Assembly: GCF_022479115.1 (NCBI RefSeq)
Contig: NZ_CP092497.1
Span: 8,370,001 to 8,434,000 of the forward strand
DNA: 64,000 nucleotides
Direction: 5' to 3'
Source of the DNA: Amycolatopsis sp. EV170708-02-1
Lineage (GTDB): Bacteria; Actinomycetota; Actinomycetes; Mycobacteriales; Pseudonocardiaceae
Shown here: in pieces, positions 21,518 to 29,376 of the stretch
Layout: every line of letters starts with the position of its first letter
How positions within the stretch are numbered: position 1 is the stretch's first letter
The notes under the pieces: model-generated
The model's database searches: none
What the model saw: only the letters and a program-made list of their open reading frames with translations
Told to the model about the DNA's origin: nothing
Program-made: the position numbers and the translations under genes

Positions 21518-21532
21518 CGAGGGGGACTGATC

Positions 21533-22720
21533 GTGGCCGATCAGAAGATCACCGGCGAACACACCAAGATCCAGATCAACGACTACAACCCGGACACCAT
21601 CCGCACGGACAAGATGCTGACCTCGCTGCCCGGTCCGATCGGCAGTGGCTTCAGCACCTTCGACACCGTCAAGAAGGCGACCGCGGACGGGTTCCAGGCG
21701 AGCGACATCGGGACCATCGCGGCCAGCGGCGCCGGCTTCGTCAGCTCGTGCATGGGCGTGGCGGATATCGCCAGCGACCCGATCGGCTGGCTGGTCGGCC
21801 AGGGCCTCAGCTTCCTGATGAACGTGTGCCAGCCGATCCAGGACGCCATCCACATGGTGAGCGGCGACGGTCCGGCGTTGTCGAACGCGGCGGGCAACTT
21901 CAACAACATCGGTGTCTACCTGCAGAACTACAGCAAGAAGTTCGGTGAAGACGCGGAGACGTCGCTGTCCCAGTGGACCGGTGACGCGGCGAACGCGGCG
22001 GGCGAGAAGCTGGCGAAGTTCGCGCAGGGCATCGACGGGATCGCCGCGCAGGCGGGCGACATCGCCCAGCTGCTGCAGATCTCCAGCATGGTCATGACGG
22101 TGATCGAGGAGTTCATCAAGGCGATCCTCACCGAGTTCATCACCTGGCTGATCATGATCTGGATCCCGGCGCTGGCCGCGGCCGTCCCGACCTGCGGCGG
22201 TTCGACGGCGACGGCGGGCGGGCTGACGGCCACCCGCGCGGTCTCCACGACGTCGAAGGTGCAGAAGTTCCTGAACAAGCTCCGCCAGCTGCTCGACAAG
22301 ATCAAGCAGTTCCTGGGCAAGCTCAAGGAGTTCTTCGGCAAGTGGAAGGGCAACTACAAGGAGCTGATGGCCCACAACAAGTCCACCGCGCAGCTGGCGG
22401 CGGGTCCGGGCGCGTCCGCGTGGGGCAAGTTCGCCTCGAAGGACGGCGCGATGGGCGGCAGGCTCGCGGACGGCTTCGGCGAGCGGATGACGTCGGCCAC
22501 GAAGAAGGCCGCGCTGAACACCGTCGGGCTCGGCAAGGCCACGAATCCGGACGGCAGCTGGAAGACGCCTGAGACGGGCCGCGAGAAGGGCGAGGTCGCG
22601 GCGGGTGTCGCCGGGAAGGCGGGCACGTACACGTCGGGCGGGATCAAGGCGGGCCAGTACGGTTCCGTGGGTGACGACGAACAGACGCCCGAGGAAGCCT
22701 CCGACAACCTGGACTTCTGA
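21533..22720 (+). CDS. WXG-motif protein with membrane segment, putative type VII secretion effector
   Basis: The 395-residue product has a helical N-terminal half with a Trp-Thr-Gly motif at 148-150 in SLSQWTGDAANAAGEKL, as in WXG100 and PPE-like proteins. A hydrophobic segment lies at about 190-212 (FITWLIMIWIPALAAAV), then a Lys-rich coil (LNKLRQLLDKIKQFLGKLK), and a Gly-rich tail without recognisable catalytic residues. Start GTG, with GGGGGA upstream. It may be a secreted or membrane-inserting effector or a structural partner; no toxin domain was recognised. Confidence 0.6.
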   Translation: MADQKITGEHTKIQINDYNPDTIRTDKMLTSLPGPIGSGFSTFDTVKKATADGFQASDIGTIAASGAGFVSSCMGVADIASDPIGWLVGQGLSFLMNVCQPIQDAIHMVSGDGPALSNAAGNFNNIGVYLQNYSKKFGEDAETSLSQWTGDAANAAGEKLAKFAQGIDGIAAQAGDIAQLLQISSMVMTVIEEFIKAILTEFITWLIMIWIPALAAAVPTCGGSTATAGGLTATRAVSTTSKVQKFLNKLRQLLDKIKQFLGKLKEFFGKWKGNYKELMAHNKSTAQLAAGPGASAWGKFASKDGAMGGRLADGFGERMTSATKKAALNTVGLGKATNPDGSWKTPETGREKGEVAAGVAGKAGTYTSGGIKAGQYGSVGDDEQTPEEASDNLDF

Positions 22721-22723
22721 GCC

Positions 22724-23344
22724 GTGACCGCGTGGATCATCGCCATCGTCGCGGTGGCGTTGCCGATCGTGCTGGCCGTCTGGTGGATCCTCGCCGGGGC
22801 GGCGAAGAAACGCGGGCTGGCCACGTTGGCGCGGGAACGGGGCTGGGACTTCTACAGCGGTGCCCGGCTCGGTGCCCCCGGCGGGCGGCACGAGCAGCCG
22901 GCGACGGGCCGCGCGCCCGCCCCGCTGCGGCGGGCCGGCGAGTCGATCGACCAGGCGGTGGTGGGCACGCACCGGGGGAAGGCCTTCGGCGTCTACCGGT
23001 ATCACCAGCCGGGCGCCGGGTTCCGTCAGGACGGCACCCGCGAGTCCGGTTCGCTGCGGACGGTCGTGCACGTCGAGGTCGGCGCGGCCATGCCGGATTG
23101 CACGCTCTCGATCAGCGGGTCCGAAGTGGACTGCTCCAATCCCGCGTTCGTCCCGCGCCCCGAGGTCCGGGACTGGCTGACGGCGAACGCGGGCCGGTGC
23201 CGCGAGTTCCACACGTCCGGGCGGACGGTGGCGGTGGTGCCGAAGGTCCTGCCGAGCGGGAAGCAGCTCCTGCGCACCTTGGACTACCTGGCCGACGTCG
23301 CCGACCGGGCCCCGCTCACCGCCACCCCGCCGGATCGCGTTTAG
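22724..23344 (+). CDS. Membrane-anchored protein of unknown function
   Basis: The 206-residue product starts at a GTG four bases after the preceding stop. One membrane helix (residues 3-24, AWIIAIVAVALPIVLAVWWI) is followed by a soluble domain beginning GLATLARERGWDFYSG and containing VVGTHRGKAFGVYRYH. I do not recognise the family. Position as last gene of the YbaB-EspC-WXG cassette suggests a partner or immunity role, unproven. The last residues, DRV, and the TAG stop are supplied by a palindromic repeat. Confidence 0.65.
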   Translation: MTAWIIAIVAVALPIVLAVWWILAGAAKKRGLATLARERGWDFYSGARLGAPGGRHEQPATGRAPAPLRRAGESIDQAVVGTHRGKAFGVYRYHQPGAGFRQDGTRESGSLRTVVHVEVGAAMPDCTLSISGSEVDCSNPAFVPRPEVRDWLTANAGRCREFHTSGRTVAVVPKVLPSGKQLLRTLDYLADVADRAPLTATPPDRV

Positions 23345-23409
23345 CCCGCTAAACGCAGGTCAGGCGTCCCGCCGCCCGGATCGCGTTTCGCGGGCTAAAC
23401 GCGATCCGG
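23332..23409. repeat. Two palindromic repeats forming the ends of two convergent genes
   Basis: Copies at 23332-23362 (GGATCGCGTTTAG, CCCG, CTAAACGCAGGTC) and 23375-23409 (GGATCGCGTTTCG, CGGG, CTAAACGCGATCC). The left copy contains the stop of the plus-strand gene and the right one the stop of the minus-strand gene. Both proteins therefore end in DRV. Confidence 0.92.
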
Positions 23410-23889
23410 GACTTCCAGGGACTTCGCGAAGTAGTGGTGGGCGAAGGGTTCGTCGTTGAAGGGCTCGACCTCGTCGTAGCCGAGGCGCGCGTACAGGGCC
23501 CTGGCCTCGACCAGGTCGCGCCGGGTGTCGAGGCGGATCAACGAGGCGCCGAGGCCGCGGGCGACGTCTTCGGCGGCGGCCACGAGCAGGGCGGCACCGC
23601 CGTTGCCGCGTTCGGACTTCCGCAGGAAGACGCGGGTGAGCTCGGTGATGTCCGGCGAGGCGACCCGCAGCCCGGCGCACCCGGCGAGCACCCCGTCGCG
23701 CCGCGCGAGGAGGAAGGCGCCGGTCGGCGGGGCCAGATCACGGCTGTGGTGCTCCAGGAGCAAGCCGTCGAGCTCCTCTTCGGTGACCTGGCGCTCGTAG
23801 AAGCGGGACGCGATTTCGTCGAGGTACTCGCGCAGCAGCAGGGCGGCGTCCGGGTGATCGACGGGGGTGACTTCGAAGCTCCAGGTCAT
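23395..23889 (-). CDS. GNAT-family N-acetyltransferase
   Basis: The 164-residue protein has the acetyl-CoA-binding motif region as VFLRKSERGNGGAALLVAA followed by GASLIRLDTRRDLVEARALY and ARLGYDEVEPF, the standard motif A and B order. GNAT enzymes transfer acetyl groups from acetyl-CoA to amines; the substrate is unknown. The last residues DRV and the stop come from a palindromic repeat, so the C terminus may be altered relative to homologues. Confidence 0.85.
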   Translation of the reverse strand: MTWSFEVTPVDHPDAALLLREYLDEIASRFYERQVTEEELDGLLLEHHSRDLAPPTGAFLLARRDGVLAGCAGLRVASPDITELTRVFLRKSERGNGGAALLVAAAEDVARGLGASLIRLDTRRDLVEARALYARLGYDEVEPFNDEPFAHHYFAKSLEVPDRV

Positions 23890-23932
23890 GGCTACATTCT
23901 GCCGACCTTGGCCACCGGTTTTCCCTGCCCCG

Positions 23933-23966
23933 CCGGATCGCGTTTAGCCCGCTAAACGCAGGTCAG
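23933..23966. repeat. Dispersed palindromic repeat touching a stop codon
   Basis: GGATCGCGTTTAG, CCCG, CTAAACGCAGGTC. The TGA of the MmpS-like gene begins in its last bases (23963-23965). Confidence 0.9.
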
Positions 23967-24448
23967 GAGGGGGCAAGGCGGCCGGCGCAGGTCGCGACCT
24001 CGCCGGGGGCGGACTTCTCCGAGGTGACGACGGCGCCGCCCACGGCCACCCGGCATTCGACGGCGCCCTCGCCCTGCCCCATGAGCTGGACGGTCGGCGG
24101 GGTGCCGGTGTTCTTCCACGTGAGCTCCTTGCGCCACGGCAGCGTCACCTGCAGCTCCTGATGCACGAGCCCCAGGCCGTTGGAGTCGTAGACCACGGTC
24201 GCGGTCCCCGTCCCGGCGAGCTCGTACGCGATCCGCCAGTCGTTCGACGCCGGCCGCGCCTGGCTGAGCGTCCGCGTGATCGTGCGGTCCGGTCCGCGTG
24301 ACGGCGCGGCCTCGGTCGGTTCGCCGACCACGGCCACGGTCTCGGCCCGCGGTTCCTCACCGCCGTTGAGCAGCACCACACAGGTCGCGAGGGCGGCCAC
24401 CACGATCCCCGCGATGGCGATGCGCCCGATCAGTTGTCTGTCTGCCAT
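23963..24448 (-). CDS. MmpS-like membrane-anchored protein
   Basis: The 161-residue product has one N-terminal membrane helix (residues 11-27, AIAGIVVAALATCVVLL) and an extracytoplasmic domain with YELAGTGTATVVYDSNG, VTLPWRKELTW and ECRVAVGGAVVTSEKSAPGE, matching MmpS-type proteins (beta-sandwich accessory subunits of MmpL transporters in mycobacteria). No MmpL gene is in this window. It is the last gene of a five-gene minus-strand cluster. The assignment rests on pattern, not on a search. Confidence 0.65.
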   Translation of the reverse strand: MADRQLIGRIAIAGIVVAALATCVVLLNGGEEPRAETVAVVGEPTEAAPSRGPDRTITRTLSQARPASNDWRIAYELAGTGTATVVYDSNGLGLVHQELQVTLPWRKELTWKNTGTPPTVQLMGQGEGAVECRVAVGGAVVTSEKSAPGEVATCAGRLAPS

Positions 24449-24502
24449 CGGTCCTCCTCACCGTAGGCGGCGGCGCGGCCCGTGAGCCGCGCCGCCACGA
24501 AG

Positions 24503-24727
24503 TCAGGACGGCAGCAGCCGGCCGGGGACGCCGTTGAGCGACTGGATCAGGCCCAGCACCGGGACGCCGAGCGGCGCGAACGTCCAGATGTTGTTGAGGT
24601 CGCTCGTGTCGGGTTCGTCGACGACCACGACATCGTTCGGCGCGGCGAGCGCCGGGGCGGCCGAGCCGAGCACGACGAGGCCGGCGAGCGCGGCGCCGGT
24701 GACCGCGCGGACGAAGCTCTTCTTCAT
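24503..24727 (-). CDS. Small secreted protein
   Basis: 74 residues with a clear Sec signal (MKKSFVRAVTGAALAGLVV, ending near ALA-APNDVV). The mature part of about 45 residues is VVVVDEPDTSDLNN followed by a hydrophobic Pro/Gly/Leu stretch. There are no cysteines. I know no function. It lies 26 bases after a second small secreted protein and 54 bases before the MmpS-like gene. Confidence 0.65.
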   Translation of the reverse strand: MKKSFVRAVTGAALAGLVVLGSAAPALAAPNDVVVVDEPDTSDLNNIWTFAPLGVPVLGLIQSLNGVPGRLLPS

Positions 24728-24753
24728 GGGATTCTCCTTTACTGGTAACGGTT

Positions 24754-24987
24754 TTACGAAATGGGCGTGATGATCCCGTAGATCGGGGCGAGGAGGTCGG
24801 TGGGCACGGGGGCGGTCGGTCCGAGCAGGCCGCCGAGGTCGAGGCCGGGGATCAGCCAGACCGCGGGGCCGCCGCCATCGGCGGGCAGACCCGGCAGCGG
24901 GTCGGCCGAGGCGACCCCTCCGGCGAGTCCGGACAGCGCGCCCGCGACAGCGAGCGGAAGCAGCACACGGGCCGCGATTCGCTTCAT
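24754..24987 (-). CDS. Small secreted Gly/Leu/Pro-rich protein
   Basis: 77 residues from the ATG at 24985-24987, chosen because GGAGAAG lies just upstream; a start four codons earlier is possible. Signal peptide MKRIAARVLLPLAVAGALSG ending ASA-DPL, then about 49 residues rich in Gly, Leu and Pro (GLDLGGLLGPTAPVP). No cysteine and no known domain. Its position among membrane and secreted proteins suggests an envelope role. Confidence 0.6.
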   Translation of the reverse strand: MKRIAARVLLPLAVAGALSGLAGGVASADPLPGLPADGGGPAVWLIPGLDLGGLLGPTAPVPTDLLAPIYGIITPIS

Positions 24988-25012
24988 TTCTTCTCCCATT
25001 CTTTCGTTGAAA

Positions 25013-26773
25013 TCACCGCAGTACCGAGCTGATCGGCACGATCGTGCCGTCGGGGATCCATTGCCCCGCGTAGTTCCGGTCGGCGATCATCCCGACGGCG
25101 TGCGGTTCGCCCGGGTACATCGGCATGGCGTTGACCTGTGCCGCCGCGAAGATCTGGACGTCGCCGTTGATCGACCTCCACTGATCGCCCAGCCAGCTCC
25201 GGAACCCGCCGAGCGTGGGGCTTTCGCCACCGAAGGCATTGCCCGCGGCGACGGCGAAGCTGACGGCGACCTGCTCGCGCGGGTCGAACCTCAGTGGCAC
25301 CGAGGAGCTCGCGACGGAGTTCACGATCGGCCCGTTCAGCAGCCAAGGCGCCAGGTACAGGCCGTACTGGTGGGTCGGCTTGAGCCGCTGGGACTCGGCC
25401 GCGCGGGTCATCGCCGTGTAGCCGCCCGCCCAGCCGGACACGACGAGCAGCGCGGTATTCGGCCCAGCCTCGGCCTGCACCGGCAGACCGGATCGCGCGG
25501 CGGTGTCGCGGACCAGCTTCGCGGCGGCCGCACTACGCGGGGAGGTGTCTTCGACGAGGGTGAGCGCGGAAGGCTTGCGCCCGGCGAGGAATTCGACGAG
25601 TTTGACGAGAGAACCACTGTCCTCGCCGGAAAGCGCGTCCGCGGGGCAGGAAGTGAGGGCTTCGCGACGGTCGGCGATCAAGCCGCCCAGGGCGGCCGAA
25701 GCGCATTCGGGCGCGTCCGCGTCCTCGATGGCGAGGCCCGGCTCCTCCCCCGCGTCGACCTCGATCTTCGTCTGCTCCCCACCACGGCTGATGATCAGGT
25801 CGCTGCGGCCTTTCGGCAGGTCGACCTCGGCCCAGGTGCCCTCGGCGCCGGGCCGCACGATGGCCTTGCCGACCAGGCCGCCTTCGATTCCAGCGGACAG
25901 GTCTTCTCCCGCGCTCGCGGGGAAATGGACGAGGTTCTTGCCGGGCCGCTGCGGGCTCACCAGCACGGGGAACCGCTGCTCGCCGAGGGCGGCATCGGCG
26001 AGCAGCGCGACACCGGGGATCGGAAGTTTGGGCGGCTCGGGAATGGCCGCGAGTGCGCTCCAGGCGACGAAACCGGCGGCCACGGCGGCGGCGCCGAACC
26101 GATAAGCACGCGTGGATTCCTTGTCCAGGTGGAAGAAACCGGCGATGACGGTGGCGACGATCGGCAGAAGCGCGATCACCAGCAACGTGAGACCGAAGAG
26201 CGTGCCGTAGATCCGGCGGTCGAAACCCAGCCCGGAGGAGAACAGCTGGACCGCGCCCGCGACGACGAGAAGTCCGCCCAGTGTCAGGGAAAGCGGGCCG
26301 AGCCGGAAGTTCGTCTGCCGCCATTTCTCCGCAGGAACCCAGATGGAGAGGACGGTGACACCGAACCACAAAGCGGCGGCCGCGACATAGACGGTGTCGA
26401 TGGCGAATTCGACGCCTGTCCGCCCGAGCGAGGTTTCGAGCACCACCAACGCGGCGAGCGCGAGGGAGGCCCAGCGGCCTGCCGACGGCCACCGGATCAG
26501 GACGGGAATCGCCAGTGCCAGCACGAGATGCACGATCAGCGCGATGACATTGACGTCGGTCGCGAAGGCGGAAACCGCGGCGAGCACGGCGGAAACCCCA
26601 CCGAGTGCGGCGATGGTGAACCGGAGGCGGCTGGGCAGCTCACCCACCAACGGACGCAGAATCCCGGTGCCCGCGAGGAAAGCGGTCGCCAGCAGAAGCC
26701 CGAGCCGGAGCAGGACGAGGGCGAGGTCGACGCCGGCCGAACCCGAGCTCGCCGGTATGACGTGGTGATCCAT
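25013..26773 (-). CDS. Large polytopic membrane protein with extracytoplasmic domain, unknown function
   Basis: The 586-residue product starts at the ATG at 26771-26773 (GGAGAAGG upstream). About eight membrane helices fill residues 15-250; the first ones loosely resemble CopD-like copper proteins. A soluble C-terminal half follows (from about 265), with four cysteines visible in the parts I inspected (ECASAAL, TSCPADA) and no motif I can name. It lies between the secreted SBP56-like protein and two small secreted proteins with gaps of 81 and 25 bases, so it is probably part of one operon. Confidence 0.65.
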   Translation of the reverse strand: MDHHVIPASSGSAGVDLALVLLRLGLLLATAFLAGTGILRPLVGELPSRLRFTIAALGGVSAVLAAVSAFATDVNVIALIVHLVLALAIPVLIRWPSAGRWASLALAALVVLETSLGRTGVEFAIDTVYVAAAALWFGVTVLSIWVPAEKWRQTNFRLGPLSLTLGGLLVVAGAVQLFSSGLGFDRRIYGTLFGLTLLVIALLPIVATVIAGFFHLDKESTRAYRFGAAAVAAGFVAWSALAAIPEPPKLPIPGVALLADAALGEQRFPVLVSPQRPGKNLVHFPASAGEDLSAGIEGGLVGKAIVRPGAEGTWAEVDLPKGRSDLIISRGGEQTKIEVDAGEEPGLAIEDADAPECASAALGGLIADRREALTSCPADALSGEDSGSLVKLVEFLAGRKPSALTLVEDTSPRSAAAAKLVRDTAARSGLPVQAEAGPNTALLVVSGWAGGYTAMTRAAESQRLKPTHQYGLYLAPWLLNGPIVNSVASSSVPLRFDPREQVAVSFAVAAGNAFGGESPTLGGFRSWLGDQWRSINGDVQIFAAAQVNAMPMYPGEPHAVGMIADRNYAGQWIPDGTIVPISSVLR

Positions 26774-26854
26774 GGGGACCTTCTCCGAGCAGATCGGCGG
26801 AGCCGTGGGTGGCGGAGTGTGCCCGCCACCCACGACCTTCCGCGCCGAACAGGG

Positions 26855-28699
26855 TTACTTGAGATCCGCGTCCGCCACGACGAACAGTTCGGAGTGCGGC
26901 TTGGCGTTGCCGAACGACCCGTGCGGCCAGGTCTTCCGGTTGAAGTTGATCCCGACCTGCCCGGTGAACTCGTCCCGGAAGTTCTGGTCGACCGCGACCT
27001 TCCCGTCCTCGCCGAGGTTCAGCAGGTTGACCTTGTGGTCACCGTCCAAACCGGACCGCGCGACGAAGTAGTTCGACACCGCGAGGTGCCGCGGCTTGTC
27101 GGTTTCGTGGTAGTACCCGTCGTCACCGAGCACGAAGTTGTCGTACGCGCCCCAGTGCGGGCCGCCACCGGGCGTGCCCGGGTTGATCGGCGCCGCGCCG
27201 ACGACGGTCGGCAGGTCGCCGCCACCGCCCTGCTGGGACTTCTCCTTCGTATCGATCCGGCCCTTGATGTTCTCGACCTTGTCGCCGGCGGCGACCAGCT
27301 TCTGGATGTCGAGGACGTACACGCCGCCGGTGGTGCCGGGGTCGTCCGGGCCGAGCGCACCCTTGGAGCGGCCGGTGATCGCGCGATAGAGGTATTTGTC
27401 GTCGGGGCTGGTCTGGATCCAGCCACCGTTCGACCCGCCACCGTTGGAGTCGTTGTTCGGATGGATCGCCTTGTTCGCCGCGCCGTCGTCGAACACCTGG
27501 ATCCAGTGCGGCTCCTTCGCGGTGATGTCCGGCGTGTAGAACACCGCACCGCCCTGCATGGTCTGCGCGAACGCACCCTTGTGCCCCGGCAGGTTGGTCA
27601 CCGTGGTCTCCATGACCGCGCGGCTTTCCGCGTGCAGCGGGTCCGCGGGATCGGCCCTCGGGCCGTCCGGCAGGTACGAGACCGCCTTGAGCTTCGGCTT
27701 GTTGCGGTCGGAGATGTCCCAGGTGCGGACGGTCGGGCGTCGCAGGTACGGCGACGGCTGCTTCACTGGGTCGAGGATGATGTTCCGCGGCTCGGCGTAG
27801 TCACTGGTGACCAGGGTGTTGAGGTCCTCGCGTGCCTGGATGCCGTGCGGGTTGGCGCAGGTGGGCTTGTCCAGCTGCGGGAGGTTGTCGCACAGCTTCT
27901 TGTTGTCGCCCTGCGGTGTGGCGGCCGGTGACTCGGAGAGCACCTGCGCGTTCTGGTCGAAGCGGACGACCTCACCGGGGCTGCCGGCGAAACCGTTGCC
28001 CACCACGGTGGAACCGTTGGCGTAGGTGTGCGGGCCGGGCACGACCGGGCCGCCCATGTACGTGCCGTACGCCGTGCCGTCCTTGAGCACCCAGTACGCG
28101 TCCGGCACGGAACCGCCGAGGGTCTGGGTCGGGAGGCTGACGCCCTTGAGCTTCAGCTGCGGCAACGCGGAGACGTCGAAGGCGTACGTCGCGGCGGCGA
28201 ACAGCGCGCCCGCGTAGATCGTGTCGCCCTTGTGCCACACGTACTGCATGTGGTGCGGCTCGTTCTCGACGAGCGGGCCGACGGTGGCGGTGTTGACGAC
28301 CTTGCCGTAGGTCGGCGAACCCTGCGTCGCGTCGATCACGGCGAGGAAGTCCGGACCGGGCAACGCGTTCTTGATCTTGTTCAGGCCGCCGCCGAGCGAA
28401 CCCGGCAGATTCTTGACGTCCTTGACCAGGGTGTCGGCGATGTTCTCGTCACCGGCCCAGACCAGCAGCCACTTCTTGCGCTTGCCGTCCGCGCTCCGGG
28501 ACGCCGCGACGTCCTTGGCCACCAGATGGTTCTGGACCCAGTACTCCTTGCCGTCGGCCGCCTTCTTCGCGTCCTTGACGACCTGGACATCGGCGTACGC
28601 ACTCGTCGACGAGCCGGTATAGGTCACCGTTCCCGCGGCGAGGGCGGCCGCCAAGGCGCCTATCACCACTTTTCGCCACTTGGGCGAGTTGGATAGCAT
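26855..28699 (-). CDS. Secreted SBP56/methanethiol-oxidase-like beta-propeller protein
   Basis: The 614-residue product has an N-terminal signal (KVVIGALAAALAAGTVTYTG) and then SBP56-family blocks: NEPHHMQYVWHKGD, CANPHGIQAREDLNTLVTSD, RTWDISDRNKPKL, PDDKYLYRAITGR, GGGPHWGAYDNF and INFNRKTWPHGSFG. Family members bind selenium or copper, and some oxidise methanethiol. At 614 residues it is longer than the usual 450-480. AGGGAGAAAGA precedes the ATG. First gene of a five-gene cluster. A secreted location is inferred from the signal. Confidence 0.75.
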   Translation of the reverse strand: MLSNSPKWRKVVIGALAAALAAGTVTYTGSSTSAYADVQVVKDAKKAADGKEYWVQNHLVAKDVAASRSADGKRKKWLLVWAGDENIADTLVKDVKNLPGSLGGGLNKIKNALPGPDFLAVIDATQGSPTYGKVVNTATVGPLVENEPHHMQYVWHKGDTIYAGALFAAATYAFDVSALPQLKLKGVSLPTQTLGGSVPDAYWVLKDGTAYGTYMGGPVVPGPHTYANGSTVVGNGFAGSPGEVVRFDQNAQVLSESPAATPQGDNKKLCDNLPQLDKPTCANPHGIQAREDLNTLVTSDYAEPRNIILDPVKQPSPYLRRPTVRTWDISDRNKPKLKAVSYLPDGPRADPADPLHAESRAVMETTVTNLPGHKGAFAQTMQGGAVFYTPDITAKEPHWIQVFDDGAANKAIHPNNDSNGGGSNGGWIQTSPDDKYLYRAITGRSKGALGPDDPGTTGGVYVLDIQKLVAAGDKVENIKGRIDTKEKSQQGGGGDLPTVVGAAPINPGTPGGGPHWGAYDNFVLGDDGYYHETDKPRHLAVSNYFVARSGLDGDHKVNLLNLGEDGKVAVDQNFRDEFTGQVGINFNRKTWPHGSFGNAKPHSELFVVADADLK

Positions 28700-29308
28700 T
28701 CTTTCTCCCTGTTTTCGCTACCGAAGCGCCAGACAATCGGCACACCTCTCCCCTATTTCGCGCAGGCTTCACCGCACGGATCGAAGGGGAAAGCAATCAA
28801 CCGCCGGTTCGCCGAGGGAACCGTTGCGGCACAGCGGAAAACGTCAGCGCACAAGGAACGGACGCATCCGTTCGGATACGCGAATCCGCCTGCGTCGCGA
28901 CAAACCCGGAATAGGTCAGGAATCCATACACAGCGCGCTTGCTTGCTGCCGCAAGTCAACGTGCCGGCGCCACACCAAGGCGACTGGGGATTGCATGGGC
29001 GAAATACTCGTGTGAACCCGCCGGAGTGTCAATCTCGTGATCAAAGAATGGGACATGCCACGGCAGGGTGAATTTCCCACGATGCGGATGGGCCATTGGA
29101 CCGAATGGGTGGCGGTTTTCCGAGCAGTGGGAATTAGACCACTTGGCGGCGCTACCGCAGGTCACAACGGACCAGTAACCCGCCAGCGACCCTCGCGGCA
29201 GCGTTATGAGTTCGTTACTCAATCCCGGGAACTCCGGTGCCGCGATGCCTTCGGACACGAAGTCGCCATGGGAGCTTTCGCGCCGCGCCGACCTGCGCTT
29301 CCCCGCCC
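28700..29308. other. Long non-coding region upstream of the SBP56-like operon
   Basis: About 600 bases with no convincing reading frame, visibly less GC-rich than its neighbours. It should hold the promoter of the SBP56-like operon. A lone half-site (GACCTGCG near 29290) of the palindromic repeat is visible at the right end. No terminator was recognised. Confidence 0.5.
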
Positions 29309-29376
29309 CGGATCGCGTTTAGGGGGCGAAACGCAGGTCGGCGCCGGATCGCGATTAGGGGGCTAAACGCAGGTCG
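29309..29376. repeat. Two adjacent palindromic repeats, one encoding a C terminus
   Basis: Copies at 29309-29341 (centre GGGG, with GCGAAAC in place of GCTAAAC) and 29345-29376 (GATCGCGATTAG, GGGG, CTAAACGCAGGTC), four bases apart. Read on the minus strand, the second encodes the last residues DLRLAP and the TAA stop of the serine hydrolase gene. Confidence 0.92.

Noticed and set aside
24800-27931. A 1043-codon plus-strand open frame opposite the envelope cluster
   Set aside because: It covers three well supported minus-strand genes with signal peptides and ribosome-binding sites, and has no domain.
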